A DNA stretch of 64,000 nucleotides from Gammaproteobacteria bacterium. Lineage in GTDB: Bacteria; Pseudomonadota; Gammaproteobacteria; Pseudomonadales; Porticoccaceae. The notes under the pieces are model-generated. The model worked only from the letters and a program-made list of their open reading frames with translations, was not told the origin of the DNA and ran no database searches. Shown in pieces: positions 1 through 9,699 of the stretch (position 1 is its first letter; every line of letters starts with the position of its first letter). The stretch spans positions 62,001 to 126,000 of the forward strand of contig JACPPB010000026.1 of NCBI GenBank assembly GCA_016191205.1, written 5' to 3'. The position numbers and the translations under genes are program-made.

Positions 1-210
1 CACTGGTACCACCGACCCGCACTCCGGAAGCCCGGCACCATATCCCTTCAGGCAGGCGGGGGCGGGGGCTGCCCTCATGTTGGCTCCGTTGTTGCGTGCA
101 TGGTCAGCGCCTCGCCGAGTGGTATTGCTCCTGGGACCATTGCCCTTTCGGTCCGGGAGTATAACGTCATATGTGCGAGCACTGACGCGTCCGCCGTCGC
201 TGGCCAGACG

Positions 211-678
211 TCATTTCCAAGGTCCTTGGCGGGCGGCGGAAAAAAACAAGGCACGGAGCATCACACCCACCACCAACAGATTGACCAGCAGCACGCCCAC
301 CGACAGCCAGGTGACACGTTCGTATAACTCGTACAGTTCCAAAGGCAGGTAGATGCCGGCACTGACGGCAGCGAACCATTCCGCCCACCGTTGCGCTCTC
401 CACAAACCGTAGGCCTCTACGAATCGCACCGCAGCATACACCGTGGCCAGCGCAGCCAATGCCCATAAACGCGCCTGTGTCAGGCCCGCGGCGGCCTCGA
501 AGAAAATGCGCAGGTAGCGCTGGGCAGGATTCAAATGAAAATGCTCGACCACCTGTTCGACCAGATGCTGGATATCCTCGTGGAGCAGGGTCAGCGACCC
601 GAAGCCGGCCGCCAGAACCAGTACCCCCTTGGCCGCCTCAAACAGCGCAACCGCACGAATGGTATCGGTATCTCGCAT
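211..678 (-). CDS. DUF2127 family membrane protein
   Basis: A 155-residue hydrophobic protein with about four predicted membrane segments, including the stretch starting VLVLAAGFGSLTLL and the C-terminal VGVLLVNLLVVGVMLRALF. The overall pattern, with an early RAVALFEAAKG and a central RFVEAYGLWR, matches the DUF2127 family as I remember it; its function is unknown. The ORF track extends it to 262 residues. I start at the internal ATG (MRDTDTIR) because the extra N-terminal part is low-quality arginine and serine-rich sequence that runs into the iscS coding region. It lies just downstream of iscS on the same strand. Confidence 0.75.
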   Translation of the reverse strand: MRDTDTIRAVALFEAAKGVLVLAAGFGSLTLLHEDIQHLVEQVVEHFHLNPAQRYLRIFFEAAAGLTQARLWALAALATVYAAVRFVEAYGLWRAQRWAEWFAAVSAGIYLPLELYELYERVTWLSVGVLLVNLLVVGVMLRALFFSAARQGPWK

Positions 679-781
679 CACAGATGACCGCGATAGCCGG
701 CGCAACGCGCTCCGGCACGACGATGAAGCTGCGTGCTCGCCTCGGCAAGGCACCAGGCCGAAATCCCTCGATCGCACCGGA

Positions 782-1927
782 TCACCGCAGGCGCGCCAGG
801 GTGTCCCGAATCGTCGCCGCCGCATGATCGATTTCCGCGGCCGTCGTGAACCGGCCCATACTGAAGCGCAGCGTGCTGTGGGCGAGCTCATCCTGGACGC
901 GCAGCGCGCGCAGGACATGGGAAGGTTCGAGGCTGGCCGAGGTACAGGCTGAACCCGTGGACACCGCGAGATCCTTGAGTGCCAGCAGCAGGGATTCACC
1001 GTCCACGGCGCCGAAGCTCAGATTGAGAATACCCGGCACGCACTGCGTCGGACAGCCATTCAGATACACGTCCCCGAGATCGCGGAGCGCGTTCCAGAAG
1101 CGCTCGCGCAAGGCGCCGATATGCGCACCATCGGCCACCATCTCCGCACCCGCAATCCGGAACGCTTCCCCCATGCCGGCGACCTGGTGCGTCGCCAGGG
1201 TTCCGGACCGCATACCCCGCTCGTGCCCGCCGCCGTGCATCTGCGCCCGCAACCGCACGGGGGGTTTGCGGCGGACGTAAAGGGCGCCGGCGCCCTTGGG
1301 ACCATGGATCTTGTGCGCGGAAAACGACATCAGATCCACCGCGAGGCGGGATAGATCGATGGGGATCTTGCCGGCGCTCTGGGCCGCGTCCACATGGTAG
1401 AGAACGCCACGCGCACGGCAGACCTCGCCGATGGCGGCGATGTCGTTGAGGGTGCCGATCTCGTTGTTGACGTGCATCACCGACACCAGAATGGTGTCGT
1501 CGCGCAGTGCCGCCGCCACCGCCTGGGGCTGAATCAGGCCCTGCGCATCGGGGTCCAGATAAGTGACGTCGAAACCCTCGGTCTCCAGATGCTGGCAGGT
1601 GTCGAGGACAGCCTTGTGCTCGATTTTTGAGGTGACCAGGTGCCGACCCCGGTCGCGATGCGCCTGGGCGCAGCCTTTGAGCGCCAGGTTGTCCGCTTCG
1701 GTGGCACCCGACGTCCAGACGATTTCGCGGGGGTCGGCGCCCACCAGCTCCGCCACCTGGGCACGCGCCTCCTCCACCGCAGCCTCGGCCTGCCAGCCGT
1801 ACCTGTGGGAGCGCGAGGCCGGGTTGCCGAATACCCCGTCAGCAGTGAGGAATCCCGCCATGTGGGCCGCGACGCGTGGGTCCACCGGCGTGGTGGCGGC
1901 GTAATCGAGGTAGATGGGTAGCTTCAT
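782..1927 (-). CDS. iscS: cysteine desulfurase, IscS-type (NifS family)
   Basis: A 381-residue PLP enzyme that would take sulfur from cysteine as a persulfide for Fe-S clusters or thiolated tRNA. Seen: YLDYAATTP at the N-terminus, the PLP-lysine region [12 protein letters not shown] near residue 200, and the catalytic-cysteine loop [10 protein letters not shown] near residue 325. I start at MKLPIYLDY; the ORF track's upstream methionines give an unlikely extension. The protein stops at about [20 protein letters not shown] plus a few residues, so it lacks the roughly 20-residue tail that E. coli IscS uses to dock IscU. No iscR, iscU or hscBA lies beside it; its neighbour is trmJ. It may serve a different sulfur acceptor. 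Confidence 0.88.
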   Translation of the reverse strand: MKLPIYLDYAATTPVDPRVAAHMAGFLTADGVFGNPASRSHRYGWQAEAAVEEARAQVAELVGADPREIVWTSGATEADNLALKGCAQAHRDRGRHLVTSKIEHKAVLDTCQHLETEGFDVTYLDPDAQGLIQPQAVAAALRDDTILVSVMHVNNEIGTLNDIAAIGEVCRARGVLYHVDAAQSAGKIPIDLSRLAVDLMSFSAHKIHGPKGAGALYVRRKPPVRLRAQMHGGGHERGMRSGTLATHQVAGMGEAFRIAGAEMVADGAHIGALRERFWNALRDLGDVYLNGCPTQCVPGILNLSFGAVDGESLLLALKDLAVSTGSACTSASLEPSHVLRALRVQDELAHSTLRFSMGRFTTAAEIDHAAATIRDTLARLR

Positions 1928-2059
1928 CGGCACCATTTCATGAAAAACAATCGACCAACCGATGTTGAATCGGACGGCTCCGGGCGGCACGCCAGGTCGC
2001 CATCAATGCAAAAGCATGGAACCGGGTAGCCGGCGCATTCCGTCTCGGGCATGAGAGTG

Positions 2060-2890
2060 TCACCCGATGTGCCGATAGCCAACCGGTTGCGTTGACTCCT
2101 CGGAGTCTCCGGCACCCTCGGGAGCGCCGCCGGAGCGGGCAACGCTTGCGGTTCGCGACCGCCAGGCGAGATTCTGCACCCCGGTGAGTACGCCGCGCAG
2201 GATCGACAGCTCCATGCGGTCGGGCCGGATGCGCGCCAGCAGCCGGCGCAGCCGCACCATGGTCTGACGCGGATTGGCGGGATCGTGAAAGCCGATCTCC
2301 ACCAGAACACGCTCCAGATGCTGGAAATACAGGTCGAGGTCCGCCGCCGGTGCCGGCGGTACGTCCCAATCCGGGGACTGCGCCTCACCGGACGCCGCCA
2401 ACGCGGCCATCCGCAGCTCATAGGTCAGCACTTGCACAGCGGCGGCCAGATTCAGCGAGCTGTAGTCGGGATTGGCCGGGATGTGCACGTGATAGCCGCA
2501 CTGGGCCAGCTCGTCGTTGGTGAGCCCGCGGTCTTCGCGGCCGAACACCAGCGCCACCTCGTGATGGGCCGCCTCCTGCCACACCCGCCGTCCGCATTCG
2601 CGCGGATCGAGCAGCGGCCAGGGAATGCGCCGCTCGCGGGCGCTGGTGCCGACCACCAGGCCGCAATCGGCCACCGCCTCGGCCAGACTCTCGACCACTG
2701 TGGCGCGCCCCAGCACATCGACGGCCCCGGCGGCACGCCAGAGCGCGCGCGGCGCCGGAAATTCCCGCGGCGCCACCAGATAAAGACGCTCCAGCCCCAT
2801 GTTTTTCATGGCCAGCGCGGCGGCACCGATATTGCCGGGATGGCTGGTATTGACCAGCACCACGCGTACGTTCGCGAACGAACCCGTCAT
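2060..2890 (-). CDS. trmJ: tRNA (cytidine/uridine-2'-O)-methyltransferase TrmJ
   Basis: A 276-residue SPOUT-class methyltransferase that 2'-O-methylates position 32 of tRNA. The N-terminal 160 residues carry the family signature: VVLVNTSHPGNIGAAARA-like start (here NTSHPGNIGAAALAMKNMG), VFGREDRGLTNDEL, and the knot motif HIPANPDYSSLNLAAAVQV. The C-terminal part is a helical extension containing the conserved LRRLLARIRP segment. The start is the ATG of MTGSFANV. It is divergent from suhB, as in many gammaproteobacteria, and is followed by iscS without the iscR that usually sits between them. Confidence 0.93.
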   Translation of the reverse strand: MTGSFANVRVVLVNTSHPGNIGAAALAMKNMGLERLYLVAPREFPAPRALWRAAGAVDVLGRATVVESLAEAVADCGLVVGTSARERRIPWPLLDPRECGRRVWQEAAHHEVALVFGREDRGLTNDELAQCGYHVHIPANPDYSSLNLAAAVQVLTYELRMAALAASGEAQSPDWDVPPAPAADLDLYFQHLERVLVEIGFHDPANPRQTMVRLRRLLARIRPDRMELSILRGVLTGVQNLAWRSRTASVARSGGAPEGAGDSEESTQPVGYRHIG

Positions 2891-2914
2891 TATTGGCACC
2901 CAGATGGCAGAGTG

Positions 2915-2973
2915 GCAGTTTAGCAGAGCGTGGGGGCCAGCCGATCCGGCAGGATGCGGCTCTGCTAAACTGC
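2915..2973. promoter_or_regulatory. divergent suhB/trmJ promoters inside a 15-bp inverted repeat
   Basis: GCAGTTTAGCAGAGC at 2915-2929 is repeated as its exact reverse complement at 2959-2973, 29 bases apart. Each arm holds TGCTAAACT pointing outward, which reads as an extended -10 box (TGnTAAACT). The right arm would start suhB about 24 bases before its ATG and the left arm trmJ about 20 bases before its ATG. No good -35 box is visible, as expected for extended -10 promoters. The promoter reading is inference; the repeat is seen directly. Confidence 0.6.
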
Positions 2974-3002
2974 GCGCCCGCTTCCACCCGTCCGGACCAG
3001 CA

Positions 3003-3806
3003 ATGCAACCGATGCTGACCATTGCCCTGCGCGCGGCCCGCGCGGCCGGTGACCTGATCCAGCGCGCCAGCAGCCGCATCGACCGGGTGCACATCGATAC
3101 CAAGGGACAGCACGATTTCGTCACCGAAATAGACCACGCCTCGGAAAAACTCATCATCGAGCAACTCCGCCGCGCCTATCCGGACCACAGTTTCATCGGC
3201 GAGGAATCCGGCACCCTGGTGGGGCGCGACCCCGACAGCGAGTGGATCATCGATCCCCTCGACGGCACCACCAACTTCATCCACGGTATTCCCCACTACG
3301 CCGTATCGATTGCGTTTCGCCACTGCGGCCGCCTGCAGCACGGCGTCGTCTACGATCCGGCCAAAGGCGAGGAATTCACCGCCAGCCGCGGACATGGCGC
3401 GTTCCTCAACGGCAAGCGCATCCGGGTATCGGGGCGGATCAACGCCGCCGGCGCGCTGTTCGCCACCGGCATTCCCTTCAGCGGCGCGCCCTTCGCCGAG
3501 ATGGACGCCTATCTGGACTGCCTGCGCGAGCTCGCCGCCGATTCCTCGGGCATCCGCCGGATGGGCGTCGCCTCGCTGGATCTGGCCTACGTCGCCGCCG
3601 GACGCTGCGACGCCTACTGGGAGATGTTCCTCAAGCCCTGGGACATCGCCGCCGGCGTGCTGCTGGTGCGGGAAGCCGGCGGGATGGTGAGCGACTTCCA
3701 GGGCGGCGACGGCTATCTCGACTCCGGTCATGTGGTCGGCACCACACCGCGCATCTTCAAATCCACACTGCAGATTGTGAGCCGCCATTTGGGGCATCTC
3801 GGCTGA
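3003..3806 (+). CDS. suhB: inositol-1-monophosphatase family protein SuhB
   Basis: A 267-residue enzyme, the same length as E. coli SuhB. It belongs to the Mg-dependent inositol monophosphatase family; in enterobacteria SuhB also joins the ribosomal-RNA antitermination complex. Metal-binding motif A is WIIDPLDGTTNFIHG near residue 80 and motif B is PWDIAAGVLLVREAGG near residue 215. The EESG metal-ligand motif appears near residue 64. The ORF track starts at 2799, but MQPMLTIALRAAR is the normal family N-terminus and sits about 25 bases after the extended -10 box. Confidence 0.94.
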   Translation: MQPMLTIALRAARAAGDLIQRASSRIDRVHIDTKGQHDFVTEIDHASEKLIIEQLRRAYPDHSFIGEESGTLVGRDPDSEWIIDPLDGTTNFIHGIPHYAVSIAFRHCGRLQHGVVYDPAKGEEFTASRGHGAFLNGKRIRVSGRINAAGALFATGIPFSGAPFAEMDAYLDCLRELAADSSGIRRMGVASLDLAYVAAGRCDAYWEMFLKPWDIAAGVLLVREAGGMVSDFQGGDGYLDSGHVVGTTPRIFKSTLQIVSRHLGHLG

Positions 3807-3909
3807 TGCCGACGACGGATGCAACCGTTCGCCCCTGTCACCATCCCGTCAAAGAGCTGTTATATGGTCTCCGCGTTATCCTGCTCCCAGGGATCGACCG
3901 GAGACCCCC

Positions 3910-5601
3910 ATGCTCGATGTGGAAAGCTTTGTTCAGGAGCGTTACCCGCGCTTTTTTGTCGACCGTCCGCTATTGGCCAAACCCCTGGTCACGGCGCTGC
4001 GGCTGCTGTTTCACGAAAAGGAGATCCGGCAGTTCGAGGCCAGCTATCCGCATCTGAAAGGTTTTGACTTCGTCGAGCAGGTGCTCGACTACTTCGATTT
4101 TTCCTGCCGGCTGCGCGATCGCGAACGCCAGTACATTCCACCGCGCGGCCGCGTGGTGATCGCCGCCAATCATCCCATCGGCTCGCTCGACGGGCTGGCG
4201 CTGCTCAAACTGGTGCACGAAATCCGCCCCGACGTGAAGGTGGTCGCCAACGATGTGCTGACCACCATCAAGCCCCTGGGCAACCTGCTGCTGCCGGTGG
4301 ACAACATGGGCGGCGACACACCGCGCCAGAACCTGCGCGCGATCCGCGAATTCATCGAGCGGGAAGGCGCCCTGATCATCTTCCCGGCCGGTGAGGTGTC
4401 CCGCTTCGGCGCCAAGGGCGTGCGCGACGGCAAATGGCGCACCGGTTTCCTGCGCATCGCCAGTGCTACCAGGGCACCGATCCTGCCGGTGTATGTGGAT
4501 GGCCGCAATTCGGCGTTTTTCTACGCCCTGTCCTTCCTCGCGCGGCCGCTGTCGACGCTGTGGCTGGTGCGGGAGATGTTCAAACAGGCCAAGCGCTGCG
4601 TCGATGTGCGCATCGGCCAGCCGATCGACTTTCGCAGCTATCAGCGCATCGACATCCCGCCCCGGCAAAAGGCCAAGCTGTTCCGGCGCCACCTGTACCG
4701 TATCGGCAGCGACCGTCCCGGCCTGTTCTCCAGTGAGGTTGCCGTCGCGCAACCCGAGAACCGTCACCCGCTGCGCGCCGAAGTGCAGGCCTGCGCGCGC
4801 CTCGGCGCGACCGCCGACGACAAACAGATCTACCTGTACCGCCACCAGGGCGATTCCACCGTGATGCGCGAAATCGGCCGCCTGCGGGAACTGGCCTTTC
4901 GCGCGGTGAAAGAAGGTTCCGGACTGCGGCGCGACATCGACAGCTTCGACCCGCACTATCAGCATCTGGTGCTGTGGGACGAGCGGGAGTGGGAGATCGC
5001 CGGCGCCTACCGGTTTTGTCCGGCGAACGAGGGACTGCCGCTCTACACCCGCACGCTGTTCGAGTTCACGGTCGGAATGAATCCCTACCTGGCGCAGGGC
5101 CTCGAACTCGGGCGCAGCTTTGTGCAGCCGGGGTACTGGGGCAAACGCAGCCTGGATTATCTCTGGTATGGCATCGGGGCCTTTCTGCGCCAGCAGCCGC
5201 AACACCGCTACCTGTTCGGGCCGGTCAGCCTGAGCGGCGCCTACCCGCGTCCCGCGCTGGAGTTGCTGGTGCATTTTTACCAAAGCCATTTCCCGGCACT
5301 GCAAACCCTGGCGGTGGCCAGGAACCCCTTTATTATTTCGCCGGAGCGGCGCGCCGAACTGAACACGCAATACCCGGGCACCTGCTATCGCGAAGAATTC
5401 CAGCAGCTCAAGCGCGAACTGGGGCAGATGAATCTCGGCATTCCCACCCTCTACAAACAGTACGCGGAACTGTGCGAGCCCGGTGGCGTGCAATTTGCGG
5501 GATTCAATGTCGATTCCGGTTTCGGCAACTGCGTCGATGGCCTGGTGATCGTCGATCTCGCGCGCCTCAAGGCTTCGCGCCGGGAGCGCTACCTCGGCTG
5601 A
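3910..5601 (+). CDS. two-domain acyltransferase, OlsF-like (PlsC + OlsB/hemolysin-type)
   Basis: A 563-residue protein that combines two acyltransferase domains. Residues about 60-250 are a PlsC-type O-acyltransferase with the catalytic NHPIGSLDG motif and a later [10 protein letters not shown] motif. Residues about 290-550 resemble the OlsB/putative-hemolysin GNAT-like family (segments [32 protein letters not shown]). This domain order is that of OlsF, a bifunctional enzyme that makes ornithine lipids by N-acylating ornithine and then O-acylating the product. Such lipids are phosphorus-free membrane lipids. The gene has its own 103-base upstream gap after suhB and is followed by ubiE. Substrate is inferred; a different amino acid head group is possible. 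Confidence 0.7.
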   Translation: MLDVESFVQERYPRFFVDRPLLAKPLVTALRLLFHEKEIRQFEASYPHLKGFDFVEQVLDYFDFSCRLRDRERQYIPPRGRVVIAANHPIGSLDGLALLKLVHEIRPDVKVVANDVLTTIKPLGNLLLPVDNMGGDTPRQNLRAIREFIEREGALIIFPAGEVSRFGAKGVRDGKWRTGFLRIASATRAPILPVYVDGRNSAFFYALSFLARPLSTLWLVREMFKQAKRCVDVRIGQPIDFRSYQRIDIPPRQKAKLFRRHLYRIGSDRPGLFSSEVAVAQPENRHPLRAEVQACARLGATADDKQIYLYRHQGDSTVMREIGRLRELAFRAVKEGSGLRRDIDSFDPHYQHLVLWDEREWEIAGAYRFCPANEGLPLYTRTLFEFTVGMNPYLAQGLELGRSFVQPGYWGKRSLDYLWYGIGAFLRQQPQHRYLFGPVSLSGAYPRPALELLVHFYQSHFPALQTLAVARNPFIISPERRAELNTQYPGTCYREEFQQLKRELGQMNLGIPTLYKQYAELCEPGGVQFAGFNVDSGFGNCVDGLVIVDLARLKASRRERYLG

Positions 5602-5677
5602 GCGCCGCGGCACCCTGTTGGCGGACGCCCTCGGTGCAGGGCCGTGTACAATAGTGGCCGCACGCTGGCGGCCCACG

Positions 5678-6436
5678 ATGAACGATCAGGACACCACCCA
5701 CTTCGGCTTTGAACGCGTCGCCCGCCCCGAGAAGGCGGCGCGCGTGGCGCATGTGTTCGACTCGGTGGCGTCCCGTTACGATCTGATGAACGACCTGATG
5801 TCGGGCGGTCTGCACCGACTCTGGAAGCGCGCGGCGCTGACCATGGCCGCGCTCCGGCCGGGCCAGAGCGTGCTCGACCTCGCGGGCGGCACCGGCGATC
5901 TCGCCGCCGCGCTCGCCGCCCAGGTCGGGCCCACGGGACGGGTGGTCCTGGCCGACATCAACGCCGCCATGCTCGGCGTCGGCAGGGACCGGCTGCTGGA
6001 CAAGGGCATCGCGAGCAATGTCGCCTACGTTCAGGCCGATGCGGAACGATTGCCGTTTCCCGCCGACAGCTTCGACTGCATCACCATCGCCTTCGGGCTG
6101 CGCAACGTTACCGACAAGGAGCGCGCGATGCGCGCCATGCTCGCCGTGCTGAAACCGGGGGGACGCCTGCTGGTGCTCGAGTTCTCCCAGCCCGGCAATC
6201 CGCTGCTCGCCAAACTCTACGACCAGTATTCTTTTCGGGTCCTGCCGCGCCTGGGCAGTCTGGTCGCCGGCGACGCCGACAGCTACCGCTACCTCGCCGA
6301 GTCCATCCGCATGCACCCCGACCAGGAAGGCCTGCGGGCGATGATGGCCGAGGCAGGTTTTGCGGACACCCGCTACCACAACATGACCGGCGGTATCGTG
6401 GCGCTGCATACCGGGCTCAAACCCTGCCCGCGATGA
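5678..6436 (+). CDS. ubiE: ubiquinone/menaquinone C-methyltransferase UbiE
   Basis: A 252-residue SAM-dependent methyltransferase for the C-methylation step of ubiquinone (and menaquinone) synthesis. The SAM-binding motif I is [12 protein letters not shown] near residue 68; the family motifs [16 protein letters not shown] near residue 28 and [12 protein letters not shown] near residue 130 are intact. I start at [11 protein letters not shown] rather than the longer ORF-track start. Its stop overlaps the ubiJ start (ATGA), so the two are probably translationally coupled. It opens the ubi-his-tat operon. Confidence 0.95.
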   Translation: MNDQDTTHFGFERVARPEKAARVAHVFDSVASRYDLMNDLMSGGLHRLWKRAALTMAALRPGQSVLDLAGGTGDLAAALAAQVGPTGRVVLADINAAMLGVGRDRLLDKGIASNVAYVQADAERLPFPADSFDCITIAFGLRNVTDKERAMRAMLAVLKPGGRLLVLEFSQPGNPLLAKLYDQYSFRVLPRLGSLVAGDADSYRYLAESIRMHPDQEGLRAMMAEAGFADTRYHNMTGGIVALHTGLKPCPR

Positions 6437-7041
6437 TCGCGGCACTCGCCCAACAACAGGCCGCCCGACTGGTCAATCTCGCGCTCGATCAACATCCGGC
6501 GGCGCGAGAGCGGCTGGCCGGCCTGGGTGATCTCCGCGTCCATATCCGGATCACCCAGTCCCGCGCGACGCTGGCGCTGCGGATTCACGCGGGCGAAGTC
6601 GCCCTCGACCCGCCCGGGGACAGCTCCGCCGATCTCGAACTGGCCGGCAGCGCGCCCGCGTTGCTCCACCTCGCCGTCAATCCGGACACGCCCATCCCGG
6701 GCGCGATAACCGTCACCGGCGACCCGGCTCTGCTCGCCAGCCTGCGCATCATCCAGGCTGAACTCGAACTCGACTGGGAAGGCAAACTCGCCACCCATGT
6801 CGGCGACACGTCCGCCCACCTGCTGGGCAGCGGCGTGCGCGGCGCGCTGCGCGGAAGCAGCGAGGCGCTGGCCCGGGGCCGGGAGCTGCTCGTCAACTAC
6901 CTCGCCAACGAATCCCCCGTGACGCCACCCGGCCCGCTGCACGGCTTGGCGCGCGCCGGCGCCGAAGCCGCGCTTGCCTTCGGCGACTGGCTCGGCGTGG
7001 GCGCGACCGCTGCCACGCCACGCGCCGACGATTCGCACTGA
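6433..7041 (+). CDS. ubiJ: ubiquinone biosynthesis accessory factor UbiJ
   Basis: A 202-residue protein with an N-terminal SCP2 (sterol carrier protein) domain and a C-terminal helical part, the usual UbiJ build. UbiJ binds ubiquinone intermediates in the soluble Ubi complex. The identification rests on size, the SCP2-like segment around [14 protein letters not shown] and [13 protein letters not shown], the [11 protein letters not shown] motif typical of the family, and its position between ubiE and ubiB. It overlaps ubiE by four bases. Confidence 0.9.
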   Translation: MIAALAQQQAARLVNLALDQHPAARERLAGLGDLRVHIRITQSRATLALRIHAGEVALDPPGDSSADLELAGSAPALLHLAVNPDTPIPGAITVTGDPALLASLRIIQAELELDWEGKLATHVGDTSAHLLGSGVRGALRGSSEALARGRELLVNYLANESPVTPPGPLHGLARAGAEAALAFGDWLGVGATAATPRADDSH

Positions 7042-7042
7042 G

Positions 7043-8677
7043 ATGAACCCTGTCCCGCGCGCCCTGACCATTGCCCGGGTGGTGCTCCGCCACCGTCTGG
7101 ACACGCTCGCCGCCGGTCTCAGCCTGCCCCTCGCCCTGCGCTGGCCATTGCGCCTGCTGGCGCTGCTGCCGGCGCCGCGACGGACGCGGGGCGAACGCCT
7201 GCGGCTGGCACTGGAGGCCCTGGGGCCGGTGTTCGTGAAGTTCGGCCAGGTGCTCTCGACCCGTCCGGATCTGATCCCGGCCGATATCTGCGCGGAACTG
7301 GAAAAACTTCAGGACACGGTCCCGCCGTTCCCCGGGGAAGAGTTCACCGCGCTGGTCGAAGCCGCGCTGGGCGCGCCCGTGGACCGGTTGTTCGCCCGGT
7401 TCGAGCGCACGCCGCTGGCGTCCGCCTCGGTGGCGCAAGTTCATGCGGCGGTCCTGCCCGATGGCCGGGAAGTGGTGGTAAAGGCTATTCGCCCCGGGGT
7501 GCAGGCCGTGATCGAACTGGACTGTGCATTGCTGCTGGCACTGGCGCGCGGACTCGAACGCTTCAGCGCCGAGGCGCGCCGGCTGCGCCCGGTCGAGGTC
7601 GCCCGCGACTACCGTGCCACCATCCTCGACGAGCTCGACCTGCAACGGGAAGCCGCCAACGCCGCCATCCTGCGCCGCAATTTCGCCGACTCGCCGCTGT
7701 TGTATGTACCGGCGATCCATTGGCCGCTGTCGAATCAGAAAGTCATGGTGATGGAGCGCATCCGCGCCATCGCGGTCACCGATGTCGCGGCGCTGCGCGC
7801 GGCAGGCGCCGACTTCCGGGTGCTGGCCGAGCGCGGCGTGGAGATTTTTTTCACCCAGGTGTTCACTCACAATTTTTTCCACGCCGACATGCATCCCGGC
7901 AATATCTTCGTGGACGTCCGGGAGCCGCGCCGACCCAGCTATGTCGCGGTGGACTGCGCCGTCATCGGCATCCTGTCCGACAGCGATCAGTACTATCTGG
8001 CGCGCAACATGCTGGCGATTTTTCGCCGCGACTACCGCCAGGTGGCCGAGCTGCACTTGCAGTCGGGGTGGGTACCGGAAGGTACGCCGGTGGTCGAACT
8101 CGAAAGCGCGGTGCGGACCGTGTGCGAACCCCGTTTCCAGCGGCCGCTGAAAGACATCTCCCTCGCCTATCTGCTGATCGACCTGTTTCGCGTCGCGCGG
8201 CGCTTCGACGCCGAAATCCAGCCCTCCCTGGTGCTGCTGCAAAAGACGCTGCTCAACATCGAAGGCCTTGGCCGCCAGCTCTATCCGGACCTCGATCTGT
8301 GGCAGACCGCGCATCCGTTTCTGGAGCGCTGGCTGCGTGAACGTTTCAAACCCACGCGGCTGCTGGAACGACTGCGGCGCCACGGTCCGGAATGGCTGGA
8401 ACAATTCCCTCAGGTGCCGCAACTGATGTTCGATGCCCTCAAACGCATTGACGGGATCGAGCGGGCGCTGCGCGAGCGCCTGCCCGCGGAGACTCCCGCG
8501 GGCAGGCGCAACGCCACCCTGGGCGCACTCTGCGTCGGAAGTGCCGCAGGCATGCTGTTTGCCGCCAGCCCGTTGGCCGACGACGCCTTGCAGGCCGCCA
8601 GCCTGGTGCTGGCCGGCCTCGGCGTGCTCCTGTTGCTGACCCGGCGAAGCTGGGATAATCAGCGCCCGCCCCGGTGA
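7043..8677 (+). CDS. ubiB: ubiquinone biosynthesis kinase-like protein UbiB
   Basis: A 544-residue atypical kinase-like ATPase of the ABC1/ADCK family; E. coli UbiB is 546 residues. Seen in order: the KxGQ motif in [16 protein letters not shown], the alanine-rich loop [11 protein letters not shown], the ExD-like DELDLQREA, the catalytic [13 protein letters not shown], and two C-terminal membrane helices. The DFG-equivalent motif reads VDCAVIG, where family members I know have DCG: the metal-binding Asp is kept but Gly is Ala. The gene starts one base after the ubiJ stop. UbiB is needed for ubiquinone synthesis, probably by moving or extracting lipid intermediates. Confidence 0.94.
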   Translation: MNPVPRALTIARVVLRHRLDTLAAGLSLPLALRWPLRLLALLPAPRRTRGERLRLALEALGPVFVKFGQVLSTRPDLIPADICAELEKLQDTVPPFPGEEFTALVEAALGAPVDRLFARFERTPLASASVAQVHAAVLPDGREVVVKAIRPGVQAVIELDCALLLALARGLERFSAEARRLRPVEVARDYRATILDELDLQREAANAAILRRNFADSPLLYVPAIHWPLSNQKVMVMERIRAIAVTDVAALRAAGADFRVLAERGVEIFFTQVFTHNFFHADMHPGNIFVDVREPRRPSYVAVDCAVIGILSDSDQYYLARNMLAIFRRDYRQVAELHLQSGWVPEGTPVVELESAVRTVCEPRFQRPLKDISLAYLLIDLFRVARRFDAEIQPSLVLLQKTLLNIEGLGRQLYPDLDLWQTAHPFLERWLRERFKPTRLLERLRRHGPEWLEQFPQVPQLMFDALKRIDGIERALRERLPAETPAGRRNATLGALCVGSAAGMLFAASPLADDALQAASLVLAGLGVLLLLTRRSWDNQRPPR

Positions 8678-8681
8678 TGCC

Positions 8682-9080
8682 ATGACCCGCGACTCCTCCC
8701 CGACCCGGTTCCTCGACGATGTCACCTGGAATGCCGACGGCCTGGTGCCCGCCATCGCGCAGGACGCCACCACGGGCGCGGTGCTGATGCTCGCCTGGAT
8801 GAACCGGGAATCGCTCGCGCTCACCCTGCGGGAACAACGCGCCGTGTACTGGTCGCGCTCCCGCGGCCGGCTGTGGCGCAAGGGCGAAGAATCCGGCCAC
8901 GTGCAACGGCTGATCGATATCCGCCTCGACTGCGACGGCGATACCTTGCTGTTGAAGGTGGAGCAAGCGGGCGGCATCGCCTGCCACACAGGCCGACCCT
9001 CCTGCTTTTACAATGAATTCAGTGACGGGCAATGGCGACCGGACCGCCCGGACCCCACCGGTGGAGGCACCACGTCATGA
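8682..9080 (+). CDS. hisI: phosphoribosyl-AMP cyclohydrolase HisI
   Basis: A 132-residue monofunctional HisI, third step of histidine synthesis. Conserved segments: [30 protein letters not shown] and the zinc and metal region [11 protein letters not shown] followed by [10 protein letters not shown]. In enterobacteria the HisI and HisE activities are fused; here they are two genes with overlapping stop and start, as in Pseudomonas. It begins four bases after the ubiB stop. Confidence 0.95.
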   Translation: MTRDSSPTRFLDDVTWNADGLVPAIAQDATTGAVLMLAWMNRESLALTLREQRAVYWSRSRGRLWRKGEESGHVQRLIDIRLDCDGDTLLLKVEQAGGIACHTGRPSCFYNEFSDGQWRPDRPDPTGGGTTS

Positions 9081-9406
9081 GCGATGTCCTGACCCGACTG
9101 ACGTCCGTACTAGCGGCGCGCCGCCAGGCCGACCCCGAGACGTCCTATGTGGCGCGCCTGCATCGCGACGGGCTCAATAAAATTCTCGAGAAACTCGGTG
9201 AGGAATGCACGGAAACCCTGCTCGCCGCCAAGGATGCCGAACGCAGCGGCGACACCCGCGCCCTGGTCGCGGAAACCGCCGACCTGTGGTTTCACTCACT
9301 GGTAATGCTGGCCCACCTCGGCGAGAATGCCGAGTCTGTACTGGCGGAGCTGGCGCGCCGTTTCGGCGTTTCCGGGCTGGACGAAAAAGCCAGCCGCAAC
9401 CAATAA
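9077..9406 (+). CDS. hisE: phosphoribosyl-ATP pyrophosphatase HisE
   Basis: A 109-residue all-helical MazG-fold pyrophosphatase acting just before HisI in histidine synthesis. Hallmarks are [21 protein letters not shown] with the following ETLLAAKD, and [16 protein letters not shown], which hold the Mg-binding acidic residues. I start at MSDVLTRL, which overlaps the hisI stop as ATGA; the ORF-track extension lies in hisI. Confidence 0.95.
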   Translation: MSDVLTRLTSVLAARRQADPETSYVARLHRDGLNKILEKLGEECTETLLAAKDAERSGDTRALVAETADLWFHSLVMLAHLGENAESVLAELARRFGVSGLDEKASRNQ

Positions 9407-9418
9407 CCGGAGTCAAAC

Positions 9419-9661
9419 ATGGGACTGGGTGGTATCCACATCTGGCACTTGCTCATCCTGCTGGTGATCGTGATGATGGTGTTCGGCACCAAGCGGCTGG
9501 GCAGCCTGGGCAGCGATCTCGGCAACGCGATAAAGGGATTTCGCGGCGCCATGAACGACGACAAGGACAAGAACAAAGAGCCGGAAAAAGTGGCCAATGA
9601 CCTGAAGGGCGACGCCCACGCGCGGGAAACCGCCGAAACCGACACCCACAAGAATTCCTGA
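9419..9661 (+). CDS. tatA: Sec-independent translocase subunit TatA
   Basis: An 80-residue protein with one N-terminal membrane helix ([17 protein letters not shown]), the hinge [10 protein letters not shown], an amphipathic helix ([15 protein letters not shown]) and a charged tail. TatA oligomerises to form the passage for folded proteins. It sits 12 bases after hisE and heads a complete tatABC set. Confidence 0.94.
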   Translation: MGLGGIHIWHLLILLVIVMMVFGTKRLGSLGSDLGNAIKGFRGAMNDDKDKNKEPEKVANDLKGDAHARETAETDTHKNS

Positions 9662-9699
9662 CCCGGGCACGAGTCGGTACCCTCAGCCGGAGAAAGGCG

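Noticed and set aside
1-210. Short ORFs at the left edge (77-352, 100-327)
   Set aside because: No ribosome site, no family resemblance and overlap with the DUF2127 gene; the edge holds no gene I can support.
6893-8989. 698-codon minus-strand ORF opposite ubiB-hisI
   Set aside because: Antisense shadow; Gln/His/Arg-rich translation without recognisable domain.
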